A DNA stretch of 13,482 bases from an uncultured Brevundimonas sp. (GTDB lineage: Bacteria; Pseudomonadota; Alphaproteobacteria; Caulobacterales; Caulobacteraceae). The notes below the pieces were generated by a model, which had not been told where the DNA came from, ran no database searches, and saw nothing but the letters and a program-made list of their open reading frames with translations. The DNA is taken from assembly GCF_943913055.1 (NCBI RefSeq), contig NZ_CALTWS010000052.1, forward strand, positions 1-13,482. The letters run 5' to 3'. The translations under genes and the position numbers were made by a program. Of this stretch, positions 13,403 through 13,482 are shown piece after piece. Every line of letters starts with the position of its first letter. Positions within the stretch are counted from its first letter, which is position 1.

Positions 13403-13482
13403 GGATGAGGTTCGAGGGATTAGGGACGAGGAAATCGATCGCCGGGGTCGCGCACCGATAGAGCTTCATTCAGCTCCTCGTC
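13403..13482. other. Terminal non-coding stretch, possible end of a minus-strand gene
   Basis: No gene is demonstrable. AGGGATGAGG (13401-13410) recurs imperfectly as AGGGATTAGGGACGAGG, a purine-rich repeat. On the minus strand one frame is open from the window edge to a TAA at 13420-13422, encoding DEELNEALSVRDPGDRFPRP; it could be the C-terminus of a convergent gene, but third-position GC (about 60%) is unconvincing. GACGAGGA and TCCTCGTC form distant inverted arms at 13425 and 13475, and GAGCT-TCATTC-AGCTC is a short local hairpin. Confidence 0.25.

Noticed and set aside
1..13482. Mobile elements, CRISPR arrays, tRNA or rRNA genes
   Set aside because: I saw no transposase or integrase motifs, no spaced 25-40 bp repeats and no tRNA-like cloverleaf in the intergenic gaps, most of which are under 300 bp.

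Overview
The window is GC-rich, densely coding bacterial chromosome, most like an alphaproteobacterium of the Caulobacteraceae (Brevundimonas/Caulobacter-like). The grounds are the rnpA end followed by yidC and yihA, the style of the class I ribonucleotide reductase proteins, GANTC (CcrM-type) sites upstream of both nrd genes, and strong GC bias at third codon positions. The genus is inferred from gene content; no 16S or other marker is present. I see no transposase, integrase, CRISPR array, tRNA or rRNA. This looks like ordinary core and near-core chromosome, not a mobile island.

Layout. (1) 1-2583, + strand: the C-terminal end of rnpA, then yidC (membrane protein insertase) and yihA/engB (ribosome-assembly GTPase), packed with 1-5 bp gaps as one operon. 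(2) 2625-3587, +: a soluble epoxide-hydrolase-type alpha/beta hydrolase. (3) 3524-4837, -: an LLM flavin-dependent oxidoreductase followed by a small basic protein whose 3' end runs antisense into the hydrolase; three GCGTAAGG repeats lie between them. (4) 4967-6549, +: a two-gene redox module, a four-helix cytochrome b and a Tat/lipobox-bearing sulfite-oxidase-fold molybdoenzyme, coupled by an ATGA overlap. (5) 6568-7617, -: nrdB, the radical-generating subunit of class I ribonucleotide reductase, with a hairpin at its convergent border. (6) 7852-9453, +: a nucleotidyltransferase-fold protein followed by a calcineurin-like metallophosphoesterase, with a possible 23-codon leader frame bridging them. 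(7) 9450-10187, -: a PAP2 membrane phosphatase, tail-to-tail with the phosphoesterase. (8) 10398-12362, +: nrdA, the catalytic reductase subunit, preceded by a candidate NrdR box pair and followed by a strong hairpin. (9) 12518-13402, +: a secreted protein resembling the C-terminal part of LpxR/DUF2219 outer-membrane proteins. The last 80 bases are non-coding or hold the tail of a minus-strand gene.

How the genes work together. YidC and YihA serve membrane-protein and ribosome biogenesis. NrdA and NrdB form one enzyme but sit about 2.8 kb apart on opposite strands, separated by the nucleotidyltransferase, phosphoesterase and PAP2 genes; similar CTA-G/T-ATG motifs upstream of both suggest shared NrdR control. 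The cytochrome b and molybdoenzyme probably form an electron-transfer pair at the membrane. The best candidate for an undescribed system is the nucleotidyltransferase-metallophosphoesterase pair, though nothing here proves more than a two-gene operon with potentially opposing chemistries.
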